Below are positions 35,704 to 45,773 of a DNA stretch of 64,000 nt, one piece after another (the first letter of the stretch is position 1; every line of letters begins with the position of its first letter). The notes below the pieces were generated by a model that saw only the letters and a program-made list of their open reading frames with translations, ran no database searches and was not told where the DNA came from. Source of the stretch: Aeromonas caviae (GTDB taxonomy: Bacteria > Pseudomonadota > Gammaproteobacteria > Enterobacterales > Aeromonadaceae). The translations under genes were made by a program, and so were the position numbers. Location: NCBI RefSeq assembly GCF_000819785.1, contig NZ_CDBK01000090.1, positions 56,045 to 120,044 of the forward strand, in the 5' to 3' direction.

Positions 35704-35911
35704 CCTTGGGGCAATCGAGCTCCTGTAGCCTTGTCTTCGAGTCCCTCTGTTCGATCGTTCCTGGTTGATATTTCATCCCGACACCTTTCTCCCATGGCAG
35801 GAGCGCTCATGACGCGGTTTTCTTGTGCCTCCTGCCAGAACGAGGGTGCGAGAGGACAGGCCCGGTGCTACCTTGTGCCACGAACAGTGCCACAGGGCAG
35901 AGGAGCCAAAG

Positions 35912-36817
35912 ATGGATCGCTTGGGGGTGATGGAGGTGTTCGTGCTGGCGGTGGAGACCGGCTCGTTTTCGGCGGTGGCCCGCCGACTGGGGATGGGGCA
36001 ACCCACGGTTTCCAGATTGATTGCCCAGCTTGAGGCGCACCTTGGCAGCCGCCTGTTGCTGCGTTCGACCCGGGGGCTGGCGCCCACCGAGGCCGGAGAG
36101 GCCTACTATCTGCGGGCGAGAGAGATCCTGGCCCAGGTCAACGAGGCCGATGCCATGGTGCAGCAATGCCGGGCGGGCCTGAGCGGGCGTCTGCGGGTGA
36201 GCGCTCCCGTCACTTTCGCCCGCCTGCATATCATTCCCCATCTTGCCGGTTTTCTGGCGGCTCACCCGGGACTGGATCTGGAGATCCTGCTGGATGACGG
36301 CAATGTGGATCTCATTTCGGCGGGCATCGAGGTGGCTCTGCGGATCGGCAAACAGGCCGACTCGTCGCTGGTCGCCCGCTGCCTCGCCCGAAGCGACATG
36401 CGGGTGCTGGCGACGCCGGCCTATCTGGCCGCCAAAGGAGAGCCTGAGACCCCTCAGGCTCTGCAACAGCATGATCTGGTGCTTTACAGTCCACGGCCCG
36501 GAGTGGGGCAGCAGTGGCGATTTCGCCGCGGCGTCGAAGAGAAGGTGGTTTCCGGAGAAGGCAGGCTGATGGTCTCGGCGGCCGAAGGCATGCGCGCCGC
36601 CGTATTGGCAGGACTGGGGCTTGGTATCGCCTCGGAGTGGATGTTTGCCCCCGAGCTTGCCCGCGGCGAGGTGGTGGCGGTGCTGCCCGAGTGGCAACTG
36701 CCCATGCAGGAGCTCTGGACCCTGCTCCCGGCAGGTCGCCAGCCTGGTGCCAAGGCGAGCGCCTTTCTGGCATTCGTGACCGGCCTGCCCGGGGTGGGGC
36801 ATGCACCAGCGGAATAA
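35912..36817 (+). CDS. LysR family transcriptional regulator
   Basis: 301 aa. The N-terminal winged helix (MEVFVLAVETGSFSAVARRLGMGQPTVSRLIAQLE) and the periplasmic-binding-like effector domain (from about residue 90) are those of the CrgA/YhjC-like LysR branch. The ATG at 35912 follows AGGAG; an open frame of 29 further codons upstream lacks a match. The MFS gene begins 104 bases later on the same strand, so it probably regulates that transporter, as is common for LysR/MFS pairs. Inducer unknown. Confidence 0.88.
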   Translation: MDRLGVMEVFVLAVETGSFSAVARRLGMGQPTVSRLIAQLEAHLGSRLLLRSTRGLAPTEAGEAYYLRAREILAQVNEADAMVQQCRAGLSGRLRVSAPVTFARLHIIPHLAGFLAAHPGLDLEILLDDGNVDLISAGIEVALRIGKQADSSLVARCLARSDMRVLATPAYLAAKGEPETPQALQQHDLVLYSPRPGVGQQWRFRRGVEEKVVSGEGRLMVSAAEGMRAAVLAGLGLGIASEWMFAPELARGEVVAVLPEWQLPMQELWTLLPAGRQPGAKASAFLAFVTGLPGVGHAPAE

Positions 36818-36921
36818 CTGTTATGGTCTCCACCGCTCTACTGGTGGCGACGTTCCCCGGGTAGGCTGTGCGCATGGGGCCCGTATCCTGGCGGGAGCCC
36901 TTCTACCACGAGGAGAAGATC

Positions 36922-38115
36922 ATGAGTACATCGCCTTCTGCCGGAGGGGCCGCAACCCCCGGCCCCTCCCTGCTCTTCGCCATGGCCCTGTCATGCGGCC
37001 TGGCAGTTGCCAACATCTACTACAACCAGCCCATGCTGGCGGTGATGGCGCAGGACTTTCCCGGGCACTCGGGCATGCCATTGATCGCCATGCTGACCCA
37101 GCTCGGCTATGCCATGGGTCTGCTTTTGCTGGTGCCGCTTGGCGATGTAGTCGAGCGCCGCTGGCTCATTCCGGGGCAGTTTGCACTGATCGCGCTGGCT
37201 TCCCTGCTGGCGGCCACGGCCACGAGTGCCACCACCTTGATGCTGGCCTCCGTCCTGCTCGGCATCGGGGCCACGGCGGCCCAGCAGATAGTTCCGGTGG
37301 CGGCGACCCTGGCAGATCCCGCCCGCCGGGGTGCCGTGGTCGGCAGCGTGATGAGCGGCCTGCTGGCCGGAATACTGCTCAGCCGCACCGTCGCTGGCCT
37401 GGTCACCGCTTATGGCAGTTGGCGCGCCATGTTCTGGCTGGCCATTCCCCTGGCCCTGTCGGGGGCTCTGCTGATGGCCAGGATGATACCGTCCGGATTG
37501 CCGCGCTCTCCCCTCGGTTATGGCCGTCTGCTTCACTCTCTGGTCGGTCTGTGGCGCGAGGAGCCCGCCCTACGCCGCGCGACCCTGACCCAGGCCTTGC
37601 TGTTTGCCTCCTTCAGCGCCTTCTGGACCGTGCTGGCGTTCTACCTGGCCGAACCTGCCTATGGGTTGGGGGCCGACATGGCGGGTCTGTTCGGGGTCAT
37701 CGGGGTGGCTGGGGTGGTTGCGGCCCCTCTGGCAGGCCGGATGGCGGATCGGTTGGGGGCCAGACCAGTGGTATTGGCCGGTGCCGTGCTGGTGGTGCTT
37801 GCCTGGATCTGCTTCGAGCTGTGGCTCTCTCTGGCCGGGCTGGCGTGCGGGGTCATCTTGCTGGATCTCGGCGTGCAGAGCGCACTCATCGCCCATCAGC
37901 AGCGCATCTATGGTCTGAGACCTGAGGCCAGGGGGCGCATCAATACCCTCTTCATGACCGGCATGTTCCTGGGGGGAACCCTCGGCTCCAGCCTGGGGAT
38001 GCTGGTCTGGCAACAGGGACACTGGCTCGGGGTGGGAGCAGCCGGCATGGGGTTGGCCCTGGTGGCCTGTCTCTGCGCCCTGGCCGGCAGGCGGGGGCTG
38101 CAACCGGCCATCTGA
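36922..38115 (+). CDS. Major facilitator superfamily transporter (DHA1-like)
   Basis: 397 aa with twelve predicted membrane helices. The GDVVERR sequence in the loop after helix 2 and GRMADRLGARPVVLAG after helix 8 are the two MFS motif A copies. ANIYYNQPMLAVMAQDF at helix 1 is typical of drug/proton antiporters of this branch. The ATG at 36922 follows AGGAGAAG. It lies directly downstream of the LysR gene, and a terminator follows. Substrate unknown. Confidence 0.88.
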   Translation: MSTSPSAGGAATPGPSLLFAMALSCGLAVANIYYNQPMLAVMAQDFPGHSGMPLIAMLTQLGYAMGLLLLVPLGDVVERRWLIPGQFALIALASLLAATATSATTLMLASVLLGIGATAAQQIVPVAATLADPARRGAVVGSVMSGLLAGILLSRTVAGLVTAYGSWRAMFWLAIPLALSGALLMARMIPSGLPRSPLGYGRLLHSLVGLWREEPALRRATLTQALLFASFSAFWTVLAFYLAEPAYGLGADMAGLFGVIGVAGVVAAPLAGRMADRLGARPVVLAGAVLVVLAWICFELWLSLAGLACGVILLDLGVQSALIAHQQRIYGLRPEARGRINTLFMTGMFLGGTLGSSLGMLVWQQGHWLGVGAAGMGLALVACLCALAGRRGLQPAI

Positions 38116-38132
38116 GGCATGTGCAAGACAAG

Positions 38133-38158
38133 AAAGGCGACCTCGGGGTCGCCTTTTG
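38133..38158 (+). terminator. Terminator between convergent MFS and antiporter genes
   Basis: 10-bp stem AAAGGCGACC / GGTCGCCTTT with a 4-base loop, T-rich on the plus strand and followed by TTGTCT; probably serves both genes. Confidence 0.82.
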
Positions 38159-38178
38159 TCTGTCTGCTCGGGATGGTC

Positions 38179-39501
38179 TCAGAGCACCATGGCGGCAATC
38201 CAGCCGAAGATCACTAGGGGGATGTTGTAGTGGATGAAGGTTGGCACCACGCTGTCCCAGATGTGGTCGTGCTGACCGTCGGCATTGAGGCCCGATGTGG
38301 GGCCGAGCGTCGAGTCGGAGGCGGGGGAGCCCGCGTCCCCCAGCGCGCCCGCGGTGCCCACCAGGGCGATGGTCGCCATGGGCGAGAAGCCGAGGTGGAT
38401 GCACAGGGGCACATAGATGGTGGCGATGATGGGCACGGTGGAGAAGGAGGAGCCGATCCCCATGGTGATGAGCAGGCCCACCAGCAGCATCAGGAAGGCC
38501 GCCAGTCCCTTGTGACCGGCCATCATGGTGGAGACGGACTGCACCAGACTCTCCACCCCGTGGGTCTCCTTCATGACGGCGGCGAAGCCTGCGGCCGAGA
38601 TCATGATGAAGCCGATGAGGGACATCATGCGCACACCCTGGGTGAAGGCATCCTGGCTCTCGCGGCATTTGATGACGCCGCCGCAGGTGAAGATGATGAA
38701 GCCTGCGAGTGCCCCCAGCACGATGCTGTTGGTCATCAGTTGCAGGCCGAGTGCCACGGCGATGGCCAGCAGGGCGACCCAGATGTGGTTGAGATTGAGC
38801 TCGACCGTCTCGGGTTCGGCGGCCAGGATCTTCTCCAGATCATACTGACGCGGCTTGCGGTAGCTGAAGAAGACGGCGATGAGCAGGCCGAGGAACATGC
38901 CGAATACCGGGATGGCCATCGCCAGGGGCAGTTGGCTGAATTCCACCGGTACGCCGTTGTCGACGAGATTCTTGGCCAGGATGTTGTTCAGGAAGATGCC
39001 GCCAAAGCCCACCGGCAGCAGCATGTAGGTTGCGGTCAGGCCGAAGGTGATGACGCAGGCCACCTGACGGCGGTCTATCTGCATCTGGGCCATGACATGC
39101 AGCAGCGGCGGGATCAGGATGGGAATGAAGGCGATGTGCACCGGGATCAGGTTCTGGGAGGAGATGGAGACCGCGAGCACCGAGGTGAGCAGCAGGCTCT
39201 TGACCCAGAGAATGCGGGTGCTGCTGGCATCCTTGCCGAGCTGGTTGATGACCTTGCGGGCCAGCAGATCGGTGATGCCGGAGCGGGAGATGGCTACCGC
39301 GAAAGCCCCCAGCATGGCGTAGGAGAGGGCGATTTCTGCACCGCCGCCCAGGCCGCCGGTGAAGGTGCTGAGGGTCTGCTCGAGGGAGAGTCCACCGAGC
39401 AGGCCACCCACGATGGCACCGATGGCGAGGGAGACCACCACATTGATCCGCAGCAGGCTGAGCACCAGCATCAGCGCCACCGCGATAACAACAGGATTCA
39501 T
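38179..39501 (-). CDS. Na+/H+ antiporter-family permease
   Basis: 440 aa, about ten to twelve membrane helices. [23 protein letters not shown] and [25 protein letters not shown] match the Na+/H+ antiporter family (PF03553 type), near the NhaC/arginine-ornithine-like group. The ATG at 39501 follows AAGGAAA. It is a lone gene with a roughly 225-base gap towards rnt. Ion specificity is not determinable from sequence; amino-acid exchange is also possible in this family. Confidence 0.85.
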   Translation of the reverse strand: MNPVVIAVALMLVLSLLRINVVVSLAIGAIVGGLLGGLSLEQTLSTFTGGLGGGAEIALSYAMLGAFAVAISRSGITDLLARKVINQLGKDASSTRILWVKSLLLTSVLAVSISSQNLIPVHIAFIPILIPPLLHVMAQMQIDRRQVACVITFGLTATYMLLPVGFGGIFLNNILAKNLVDNGVPVEFSQLPLAMAIPVFGMFLGLLIAVFFSYRKPRQYDLEKILAAEPETVELNLNHIWVALLAIAVALGLQLMTNSIVLGALAGFIIFTCGGVIKCRESQDAFTQGVRMMSLIGFIMISAAGFAAVMKETHGVESLVQSVSTMMAGHKGLAAFLMLLVGLLITMGIGSSFSTVPIIATIYVPLCIHLGFSPMATIALVGTAGALGDAGSPASDSTLGPTSGLNADGQHDHIWDSVVPTFIHYNIPLVIFGWIAAMVL

Positions 39502-39680
39502 TTGATTTCCTTATGGATTGTGTTGCTGTCAGTCGTGTGAAAGCCAGCTAGTTTGCGAAAAACAGGCTAAATGTCGAGAAAAAAATCGGCAGATCCCGGC
39601 CAAGGGACGCATCTTCTGCTGGCGGTGAACGGGAACCGGGAAAATGGCCCTTCTTCCTTGCCCAGACAGGTCCCCTCATG

Positions 39681-39709
39681 CAGACAGGCTGCCATGGGCA
39701 GCCTGTCTG
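39681..39709 (-). other. Strong hairpin after rnt
   Basis: 13-bp perfect stem CAGACAGGCTGCC / GGCAGCCTGTCTG around ATG, 19 bases after the rnt stop. There is no T-run on the minus strand, so termination is uncertain. A third CAGACAGG copy lies at 39663-39670 beside it. Confidence 0.55.
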
Positions 39710-39727
39710 GGCAGGGGCTGGGAGTGT

Positions 39728-40390
39728 TCAGCCCTCGTCTTCGGTGTCCGTCGTTTCATCCGGGTTGGCCAGAGGCCAGCCTCCCAGGCTCTTCCAGCGA
39801 TTGACGATGTGGCAGAAGAGCTCTGTGGTGCGCTCGGTGTCGTAGAGGGCCGAGTGGGCCTCTTTGTTGTCAAAGGGAATATTGGCGCTCTGACAGGCCT
39901 TGGCCAGCACCGTCTGCCCCAGGGCAAGACCCGAGAGGGCGGCGGTGTCGAAGGTGGCGAAGGGGTGGAACGGATTGCGCTTGAGGCCGGCCCGCTCGGC
40001 GGCGGCCATCACGAAGCCGTGGTCGAAGGTGGCGTTGTGGGCCACTATGATGGCGCGACCACAATCCTGCTCCTTCATGCCCTTGCGCACCCCCTTGAAG
40101 ATCTCGGTGAGTGCTTCCTTCTCGTCCACCGCGCCCCGCAGCGGGTTGAAGGGGTCGATGCCGGTGAACTCCAGCGCCGCTTTCTCCAGATTGGCGCCCT
40201 CAAAGGGCTGGACATGAAAATGGAAGATCTGGTCAGGGACGAGCCAGCCCTGCTCATCCATCTTGAGGGTGTGGGCGGCTATTTCCAGCAGGGCATCGGT
40301 CTTGGCATTGAATCCGGCGGTTTCAACATCGATGACGACGGGGTAAAAGCCGCGAAAACGGCCCTTGAGGGTGTGAACGGCGTCGGTCAT
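39728..40390 (-). CDS. rnt: Ribonuclease T
   Basis: 220 aa DEDDh 3'-to-5' exonuclease. Asp21 and Glu23 (VIDVETAGF), the [10 protein letters not shown] motif and [14 protein letters not shown] supply the catalytic acids and histidine. It trims tRNA 3' ends and matures 5S and 23S rRNA. The ATG at 40390 gives the usual family N-terminus; the upstream extension is non-homologous. In vibrios rnt neighbours motY, and here only the NIT chemoreceptor gene separates them. Confidence 0.95.
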   Translation of the reverse strand: MTDAVHTLKGRFRGFYPVVIDVETAGFNAKTDALLEIAAHTLKMDEQGWLVPDQIFHFHVQPFEGANLEKAALEFTGIDPFNPLRGAVDEKEALTEIFKGVRKGMKEQDCGRAIIVAHNATFDHGFVMAAAERAGLKRNPFHPFATFDTAALSGLALGQTVLAKACQSANIPFDNKEAHSALYDTERTTELFCHIVNRWKSLGGWPLANPDETTDTEDEG

Positions 40391-40535
40391 GGTATCTCGG
40401 TCGGCGTGAAAGGAGGCGGCATTATGGCAAAAAAGCGGGCCCTTGTCCCTTATCTGCCGCCATGGGACGGCAAGAGGACCATTTTGAAACACCTGTGCTT
40501 ATAATGGGCGACGTCAACCATGGAGGGAGAGGACG

Positions 40536-42509
40536 ATGAAGAAGCTGGGATTGGCACACAAGATGATGTTGGTGGTCTGTCTGCCGCTGTTGGCCCTGCT
40601 GTTTTTCTCCGGCCGGTACGTCTATGAACGTTATCGGGTCGAACAGGAGATGAGCGGCGCCCTGGTCGCGCTGGCGGTGGTGAAGGAGGCGGCGCAGCTG
40701 GCCCATGAGCTGCAACGGGAGCGCGGCATGTCGGCCGGCTTCCTCGGCTCTGGCGGCAACAAGTTTCGCGATGCGCTGCCTGCCCAGCGCAAGGTGGTGG
40801 ACAGTCTGTTGCAGCGTTTTCATCAGGATCCTGCCTTGCTGGCGCTGACCGAGGTGCAGCAGGGAGTGGCCGGACTCACTGCCATGCGTGAGCGGGTCAG
40901 CGCCCTGGGGGTCGAGGTGGCGGAACAGGTCGGCTTCTATACCCGCCTCGTGACCGCCTTGCTGGCGGTAGTGGACAAGATAAGCGTCGACAGCATGGAT
41001 GCCACCATCGCCCTGCAGACCAATGCCTACGCCGCCTTCCTGCAGAGCAAGGAGCGTGCGGGGCTGGAGCGGGCGACGCTCAGCAACGTCTTTGGCCGTG
41101 ACAGCTTCACGCCTGCGCTGTTGCAGCAGTTCATCTCCCTGCTGGCGGCCCAGAACACCTATCTCGAACGTTTCCAGGCGGTGGCGAGTCCAGCACAGCG
41201 TCAGTTGCTGAACGACAGCCTCGCCTCACCCGTGGTGGCCAAGGTGGCCGCCATGGAGAAACTGGCCCTGGACAAGGCGGCAAGCGGCGGTTTTGGCGTC
41301 GATGCGGAGGCCTGGTTTGCCTTGAGTACCGACAAGATAGGCCTGCTCAAGGAGATAGAAGACAGCCTCTATCAGCAGCTCTTCGAGCGGGTGGAACAGA
41401 TGCGGGTCGGGAGTGCCAGTGACTTCTGGTGGGGGGCGGCTGGCGTGTTGCTGTGCATCGTCCTGACCACCTTCGTCTGCTGGCGGGTGGTGCGGGATCT
41501 GCATCTGGGCTTCATGGCCCTGCACCAGACCTTCAAGCGCCTGGTGCAGGAGAACGACCTGACCGTGCGGGTCGACTGGCGATCCGGGGATGAGCTGGGG
41601 GCCCTGGCGCGGGATCTGAACCATTTCCTCGGGCACCTGGAGAGTTTGCTGCTGGCTGTGCGCCACTCCTGTGACGTGCTGATACGCAGCGCCGCCAGCT
41701 CGGCCGAGGTCATTGCCGAGGTGAATGCCGGCGTAGTCAGGGGATGCGGGCAGGTGGATCTGGTGGCGACTTCCGCCACCGAGATGGCATCGACTGTCGC
41801 GGAGATTGCCCGCAACGCAACCCAGACCTCCCAGGCGACTCAGCAGGCCATCGGCCGGGCGAAGCAGGGTGACAAGGAGGTGGATCAGACCATCCACACC
41901 ATCCAGCAGGTGGCGGGTACCCTGAGTGATACCCAGCAACTTGTGGACAGCCTGCATCAGGATACCGAGTCGGTGGGCGAAGCGCTCAACCTCATCAAGC
42001 AGATCTCGGACAGAACCAACCTGCTGGCCCTCAATGCCGCCATCGAGGCGGCCCGTGCCGGTGAATCCGGGCGCGGCTTTGCTGTGGTGGCCGACGAGGT
42101 GAGAGCGCTTGCCTCCCGTACCCAGCAGGCGGCGGACGACATAGAGCGGATGCTGGGCCGCTTGCGCCAGGGGGCTAACGAGGCGGTGGCTGCCATGCAC
42201 ACGGGCACCGAACAGGCCGGCCTTAGCGTGACGGAGGCCAAGCGGGCGGGGAGCGAGCTGACCGACATCGTCAACGAGGTGCGCAAGGTGAGCGACATGA
42301 CGGCCCAGGTGGCCACCGCCACCGAGGAGCAGCGTTATGTGACCGACGACATCCAGCAAAACGTGATGACTATCCGTGACGTGTATGAGACCCATCGCCA
42401 GCACTCCCATACCCTGCAACAACACAGTGCCGAACTGGATGCCCTGGCCCGGGATCTGGCGGGACGCATCGCCAGCTTCAAGCTGATGGCCCCTTCTTCC
42501 CCCCACTGA
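40536..42509 (+). CDS. Methyl-accepting chemotaxis protein with NIT sensor domain
   Basis: 657 aa. A first membrane helix (about 9-27) is followed by a periplasmic nitrate/nitrite-sensing-type (NIT) domain (about 50-285), marked by [19 protein letters not shown]. Then come a second helix (about 293-315), HAMP (about 315-370) and the signalling domain with [19 protein letters not shown] at the hairpin tip. Some NIT proteins bind nitrate, but the ligand here is not assured. A GAGGGAGAGG ribosome binding site precedes the ATG. It is placed between rnt and motY, so it is probably an insertion into an older rnt-motY neighbourhood. Confidence 0.9.
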   Translation: MKKLGLAHKMMLVVCLPLLALLFFSGRYVYERYRVEQEMSGALVALAVVKEAAQLAHELQRERGMSAGFLGSGGNKFRDALPAQRKVVDSLLQRFHQDPALLALTEVQQGVAGLTAMRERVSALGVEVAEQVGFYTRLVTALLAVVDKISVDSMDATIALQTNAYAAFLQSKERAGLERATLSNVFGRDSFTPALLQQFISLLAAQNTYLERFQAVASPAQRQLLNDSLASPVVAKVAAMEKLALDKAASGGFGVDAEAWFALSTDKIGLLKEIEDSLYQQLFERVEQMRVGSASDFWWGAAGVLLCIVLTTFVCWRVVRDLHLGFMALHQTFKRLVQENDLTVRVDWRSGDELGALARDLNHFLGHLESLLLAVRHSCDVLIRSAASSAEVIAEVNAGVVRGCGQVDLVATSATEMASTVAEIARNATQTSQATQQAIGRAKQGDKEVDQTIHTIQQVAGTLSDTQQLVDSLHQDTESVGEALNLIKQISDRTNLLALNAAIEAARAGESGRGFAVVADEVRALASRTQQAADDIERMLGRLRQGANEAVAAMHTGTEQAGLSVTEAKRAGSELTDIVNEVRKVSDMTAQVATATEEQRYVTDDIQQNVMTIRDVYETHRQHSHTLQQHSAELDALARDLAGRIASFKLMAPSSPH

Positions 42510-42520
42510 GCGTTTTGACC

Positions 42521-42547
42521 TAAAGCTTGTCCTGCCGCTGCCGATAG
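42521..42547 (+). promoter_or_regulatory. Sigma-28 (FliA) promoter of motY
   Basis: TAAAGCTT, an 11-base spacer, then GCCGATAG, which is very near the flagellar consensus TAAAGTTT-N11-GCCGATAA. It sits 30 bases before the motY start, linking motY to late flagellar expression. Confidence 0.85.
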
Positions 42548-42577
42548 ATAATTCGAGATAGTGTGGAGGACAAGCCG

Positions 42578-43453
42578 TTGAATGCTTGGGTGTTGGGGTT
42601 GATCAGCATATCAGTGAGTATGCAGCTGCAGGCGGGCGTGACCGAATTTGGCGCCGGTCTGGATCAATCCGTCTGGCGTCTGACCTCTGATACCCAGGTG
42701 GAGTGCAGGTTGGAGCATCCTATTCCCCGCTGGGGAACCGGGGCCTTTGTCAGCCGGGCCGGGCGCAAGATCAATCTGGATTTCGAGCTCAAGGGGCAGC
42801 GACCCCAGGCGCGTACCCAGACAGTGAGCCTCGGGATCATGCCCCCCAGCTGGCGTCCCGGGGTGGCCGGGCGACAGATCAGCCAGTTGCAGTTCTATCA
42901 GCAGTTTGACGGCCTGGTGGCGGGGCAGACCGCCTGGACCATGCTGGACGAGCTGGAAGGAGGGCGTATGCCGACTTTCCAGTATCGCGACTGGTATCGT
43001 CAGGACAGGCCGGTGCGGGTATCGCTCTCGTCGGTCAATTTCAGGGTGAAGTACCAGGCGTTCATGGACTGCCTGAGTGGCTTGCTGCCCTACAGCTTCA
43101 ACGACATCGCCTTCAGCGTGCTCTCCTATGACAAGAACAGCGATCAGTTGTCACCGGCCTCCAAGCGGCGGCTGGCGATGATCGGTGACTATGTGAAGGC
43201 AGACAAGAGCATCGATGTGGTGGTGATCGACGCCTACAGCGACAGCTATGGCGGCCGCTGGCCAAACCAGAAGCTCTCCGAGAAGCGGGCGGATGCCATC
43301 AAGCAGGTGTTTGTGGATCTCGGCATCGAGGAGGGCAAGATCTCGGTGGAAGGGCACGGTGAGAAACAGCACGTGGCCTCCAACGAAACGGAAGCTGGCC
43401 GAGCCAAGAACCGCCGGGTGGTGATCAACATGGGACGCAACGGCACTATCTGA
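42578..43453 (+). CDS. motY: Sodium-driven flagellar motor T-ring protein MotY
   Basis: 291 aa from a TTG start. The TTG lies seven bases after GGAGGA, while an in-frame GTG at 42563 lies inside that SD region, so TTG is preferred. It has a signal peptide (MNAWVLGLISISVSMQLQAG), an N-terminal MotY domain that joins the T-ring (WRLTSDTQVECRLEHPIPRWG), and a C-terminal OmpA-like peptidoglycan-binding domain (about 170-290; IDAYSDSYGGRWPNQKLSEKRADAI). It indicates a Na+-driven polar flagellum. The sigma-28 promoter directly upstream makes it a separate unit from the chemoreceptor gene. Confidence 0.93.
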   Translation: MNAWVLGLISISVSMQLQAGVTEFGAGLDQSVWRLTSDTQVECRLEHPIPRWGTGAFVSRAGRKINLDFELKGQRPQARTQTVSLGIMPPSWRPGVAGRQISQLQFYQQFDGLVAGQTAWTMLDELEGGRMPTFQYRDWYRQDRPVRVSLSSVNFRVKYQAFMDCLSGLLPYSFNDIAFSVLSYDKNSDQLSPASKRRLAMIGDYVKADKSIDVVVIDAYSDSYGGRWPNQKLSEKRADAIKQVFVDLGIEEGKISVEGHGEKQHVASNETEAGRAKNRRVVINMGRNGTI

Positions 43454-43501
43454 TCCCGATGAGTCATCGAGAGGGGCGGGATTTTCGCTGTAGTCAGGAA
43501 T

Positions 43502-43537
43502 AAAAAATGCCAGTCGGCGAACCGACTGGCATTTTTT
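43502..43537. terminator. Bidirectional terminator between motY and suhB
   Basis: 16-bp perfect stem (A-run, TGCCAGTCGG, then CCGACTGGCA, T-run) with a CGAA loop; it has T-runs on both strands and serves the convergent pair. Confidence 0.95.
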
Positions 43538-43553
43538 TCACGGGTATCCGGGA

Positions 43554-44357
43554 TTACTTGGCCAGGGATTCCGGCAGGTTTTCACGGATCTTGCCGAGCA
43601 TCTCTTTCAGCACGCGGGGGTTGGCTACCACGATGTTGCCGGAGTTTTCGTAGTTGTGACCACCGACGAAGTCGGTGACGATGGCGCCGGCTTCTTTGGC
43701 CAGCAGCTCACCGGCGGCGGTGTCCCAGGGTTTCAGGCCGATTTCCCAGAAACCGTCGACGCGGCCAGCGGCCACATAGGCGAGATCCAGCGCGGCGGAG
43801 CCAGCACGGCGGATATCGGCACACTCGATGAACATGCTCTGGAACATCTTCAGGTAGGGTTCGATGTGGTGCTTCTGCTTGAACGGGAACCCGGTGGCCA
43901 GGATAGTGCCGGAGAGCTCTTTGGCCTTGCCGACACGAATACGGTAGCCGTTCAGCTGGGCGCCGCTGCCACGGGTGGCAGTGAACAGCTCGTCACGGAT
44001 GGGATCGTAGACAACGGCTTGTTCGGTCTTGCCCTTGACGCGCAGAGCGATGGAAACGGCAAAGTGCGGAATGCCCTTGACCAGGTTGGTCGTGCCATCC
44101 AGTGGGTCGATGATCCATTGGTAGTCCGGATTGGTACCGGCAATCTCACCAGACTCTTCAGCAACGATACTGTGTTCCGGGTAAGATTTTTTGATGGTGT
44201 GAATGATGGCCGCTTCGGCGTCACGGTCAACGTTGGTCACGAAGTCATTGCTGCCTTTCTGGATAACCTCGATGTTCTCGGGTTGAGAAAAGGCTTTTAC
44301 TACTACTTGACCGGCGTTGCGCGCAGCGCGCACGGCGATATTCAGCATCGGATGCAT
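43554..44357 (-). CDS. suhB: Inositol-1-monophosphatase / Nus factor SuhB
   Basis: 267 aa, and the start MHPMLNIAVRAARNAG is identical to E. coli SuhB over most of its length. Metal-binding motifs EESGE and IDPLDGTTN and the C-terminal WDTAAGELL are intact. It hydrolyses inositol phosphates in vitro and in E. coli joins the rRNA antitermination complex. The ATG at 44357 has only a weak SD (GGTGAA), while 16 further upstream codons are not conserved. It is convergent with motY. Confidence 0.96.
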   Translation of the reverse strand: MHPMLNIAVRAARNAGQVVVKAFSQPENIEVIQKGSNDFVTNVDRDAEAAIIHTIKKSYPEHSIVAEESGEIAGTNPDYQWIIDPLDGTTNLVKGIPHFAVSIALRVKGKTEQAVVYDPIRDELFTATRGSGAQLNGYRIRVGKAKELSGTILATGFPFKQKHHIEPYLKMFQSMFIECADIRRAGSAALDLAYVAAGRVDGFWEIGLKPWDTAAGELLAKEAGAIVTDFVGGHNYENSGNIVVANPRVLKEMLGKIRENLPESLAK

Positions 44358-44557
44358 AGGTTCACCACTGGATGTTAAAGAACGGGGGATAAAAGGACGC
44401 GACATCTTACCAAGATATTCGGGAATAGCAACTGCTATGCCCTCATTCGGTCAGGGTGGTGACTGACAGATCTGACGGCTCCAATAAAGACCTGTAATCA
44501 ACTAGTCTTATCGCGACAGCCGGATAACAGGCTGTGGTGAGCATAGGGATATGAGCC

Positions 44558-45013
44558 ATGAATCTGTCATTAGTCAGTCAGAAACCGTCGTCGCGGACGA
44601 CTCTGGGTGTGTTGGCCGCACTGCGTGCCGCCAGCGAAGAGAGCGATTATGTCACCGAGGTCCGGGTGGCGCAGCCCCAGCAGTGGCAACCGTCGAAGGA
44701 CGAAGCGGCGATACTGCTGCTGGAAGAAGAGGGCGCTGCTTGGCCTGTTCCGCTCTGGCCAGCAGGAGGCAGTACACTGGGATTGCCGGTGCTTCCCCTG
44801 TTGGTGCATCGACAGTATGAACATGCTCCACAGGGGCCGGATGTTCGGGATCCGCATTTTTATTTCGTCTCCAACGGTATTCTGCTGGATGAGGCCGAAC
44901 TGGCGGATCCTGCCTGCAGCCTGGTGCTGCAAAGCAAGTTTGAATCCTATTTCCCGCTGCTTTCCCGTCTTATTTTGCTGCGCCAGCGCCAACCAGGGGT
45001 ACTGAGCAGCTAA
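44558..45013 (+). CDS. Hypothetical protein, not recognised
   Basis: 151 aa without a recognised domain, signal peptide or membrane helix. It is acidic in the middle (LLLEEEGAAWP) and leucine-rich near the end (YFPLLSRLILLRQRQ). The ATG at 44558 has AGGGAT upstream; an overlapping ATG at 44551 is in another frame. Amino acid composition is protein-like, and it fills the gap between suhB and the GST genes. It may be a lineage-specific gene. Confidence 0.58.
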   Translation: MNLSLVSQKPSSRTTLGVLAALRAASEESDYVTEVRVAQPQQWQPSKDEAAILLLEEEGAAWPVPLWPAGGSTLGLPVLPLLVHRQYEHAPQGPDVRDPHFYFVSNGILLDEAELADPACSLVLQSKFESYFPLLSRLILLRQRQPGVLSS

Positions 45014-45133
45014 TCATCTCCCCCTCGATGCGGGCTGTTCAAGCGGCACAATATTTGTCATAACTGACCGACATTGTGCCGCTTTGCTATGGCCTGTGCA
45101 GCAGCTCACCGTGTGTTCGTCGACGGAGGTGAC

Positions 45134-45742
45134 ATGAAGGTTTATGAGCTGAGACGAGCCCCCAATGCCCGTCGGGTCAGAATGTTTCTGGCGGAGAAGG
45201 GGATCGAGATGGACTATCAGCAGGTCGATCTGGGGGCGGGGGAAAACCTGGTGCCCGCCTTTTTGACCAAGAACCCGGCCGGGCGCATTCCTGTACTGGA
45301 ACTCGATGACGGAACCTGTCTGAGTGAAACCCTGGCCATCTGCCGCTATTTTGAAGAGCTTCATCCCGAACCGAACCTGTTTGGCAGCACCGCGCTGGAG
45401 CGCGCCACCATAGAGATGTGGAGTCGCTTCATCGAGTTCAACCTCTGGCTGCCGACCGGTATGGCGTTTCGTCATATCACCGGTTTTTACAAAGACCGGG
45501 AGCGGGTCTTCCCCGAATGGGGGGAGGAGTGCAAGCAACAGGCTCAGACCTGGTTTGACAAGCTTGATGCCCGTCTTGCCGAGGTGCCCTATATTGCGGG
45601 GGAACGCTTCACCATCGCTGACATTCTTGCCCTCTGTACCATTGATTTTGGCAAGGTGGTCGGCCTGCGCATCACCCCCGAACAGCCCCATTTGCAGGAC
45701 TGGCATGACCGGGTGAGTGCCCGGTCCAGCGCCCAGGCCTGA
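45134..45742 (+). CDS. Glutathione S-transferase family protein
   Basis: 202 aa. Thioredoxin-like N-terminal domain with RAPNARRVRMFLAEKGIEMDY, NPAGRIPVLELDDG and SETLAICRYFEELHP, and a helical C-terminal domain with FTIADILALCTIDF. The ATG at 45134 follows GGAGGTGAC, an extended match to the 16S rRNA tail. It probably forms a two-gene unit with the YfcG-like gene 31 bases downstream. Class and substrate are not assigned. Confidence 0.87.
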   Translation: MKVYELRRAPNARRVRMFLAEKGIEMDYQQVDLGAGENLVPAFLTKNPAGRIPVLELDDGTCLSETLAICRYFEELHPEPNLFGSTALERATIEMWSRFIEFNLWLPTGMAFRHITGFYKDRERVFPEWGEECKQQAQTWFDKLDARLAEVPYIAGERFTIADILALCTIDFGKVVGLRITPEQPHLQDWHDRVSARSSAQA

Positions 45743-45773
45743 TCCTTTCCTCTGAACGTTCAAGGAGTCCAAG

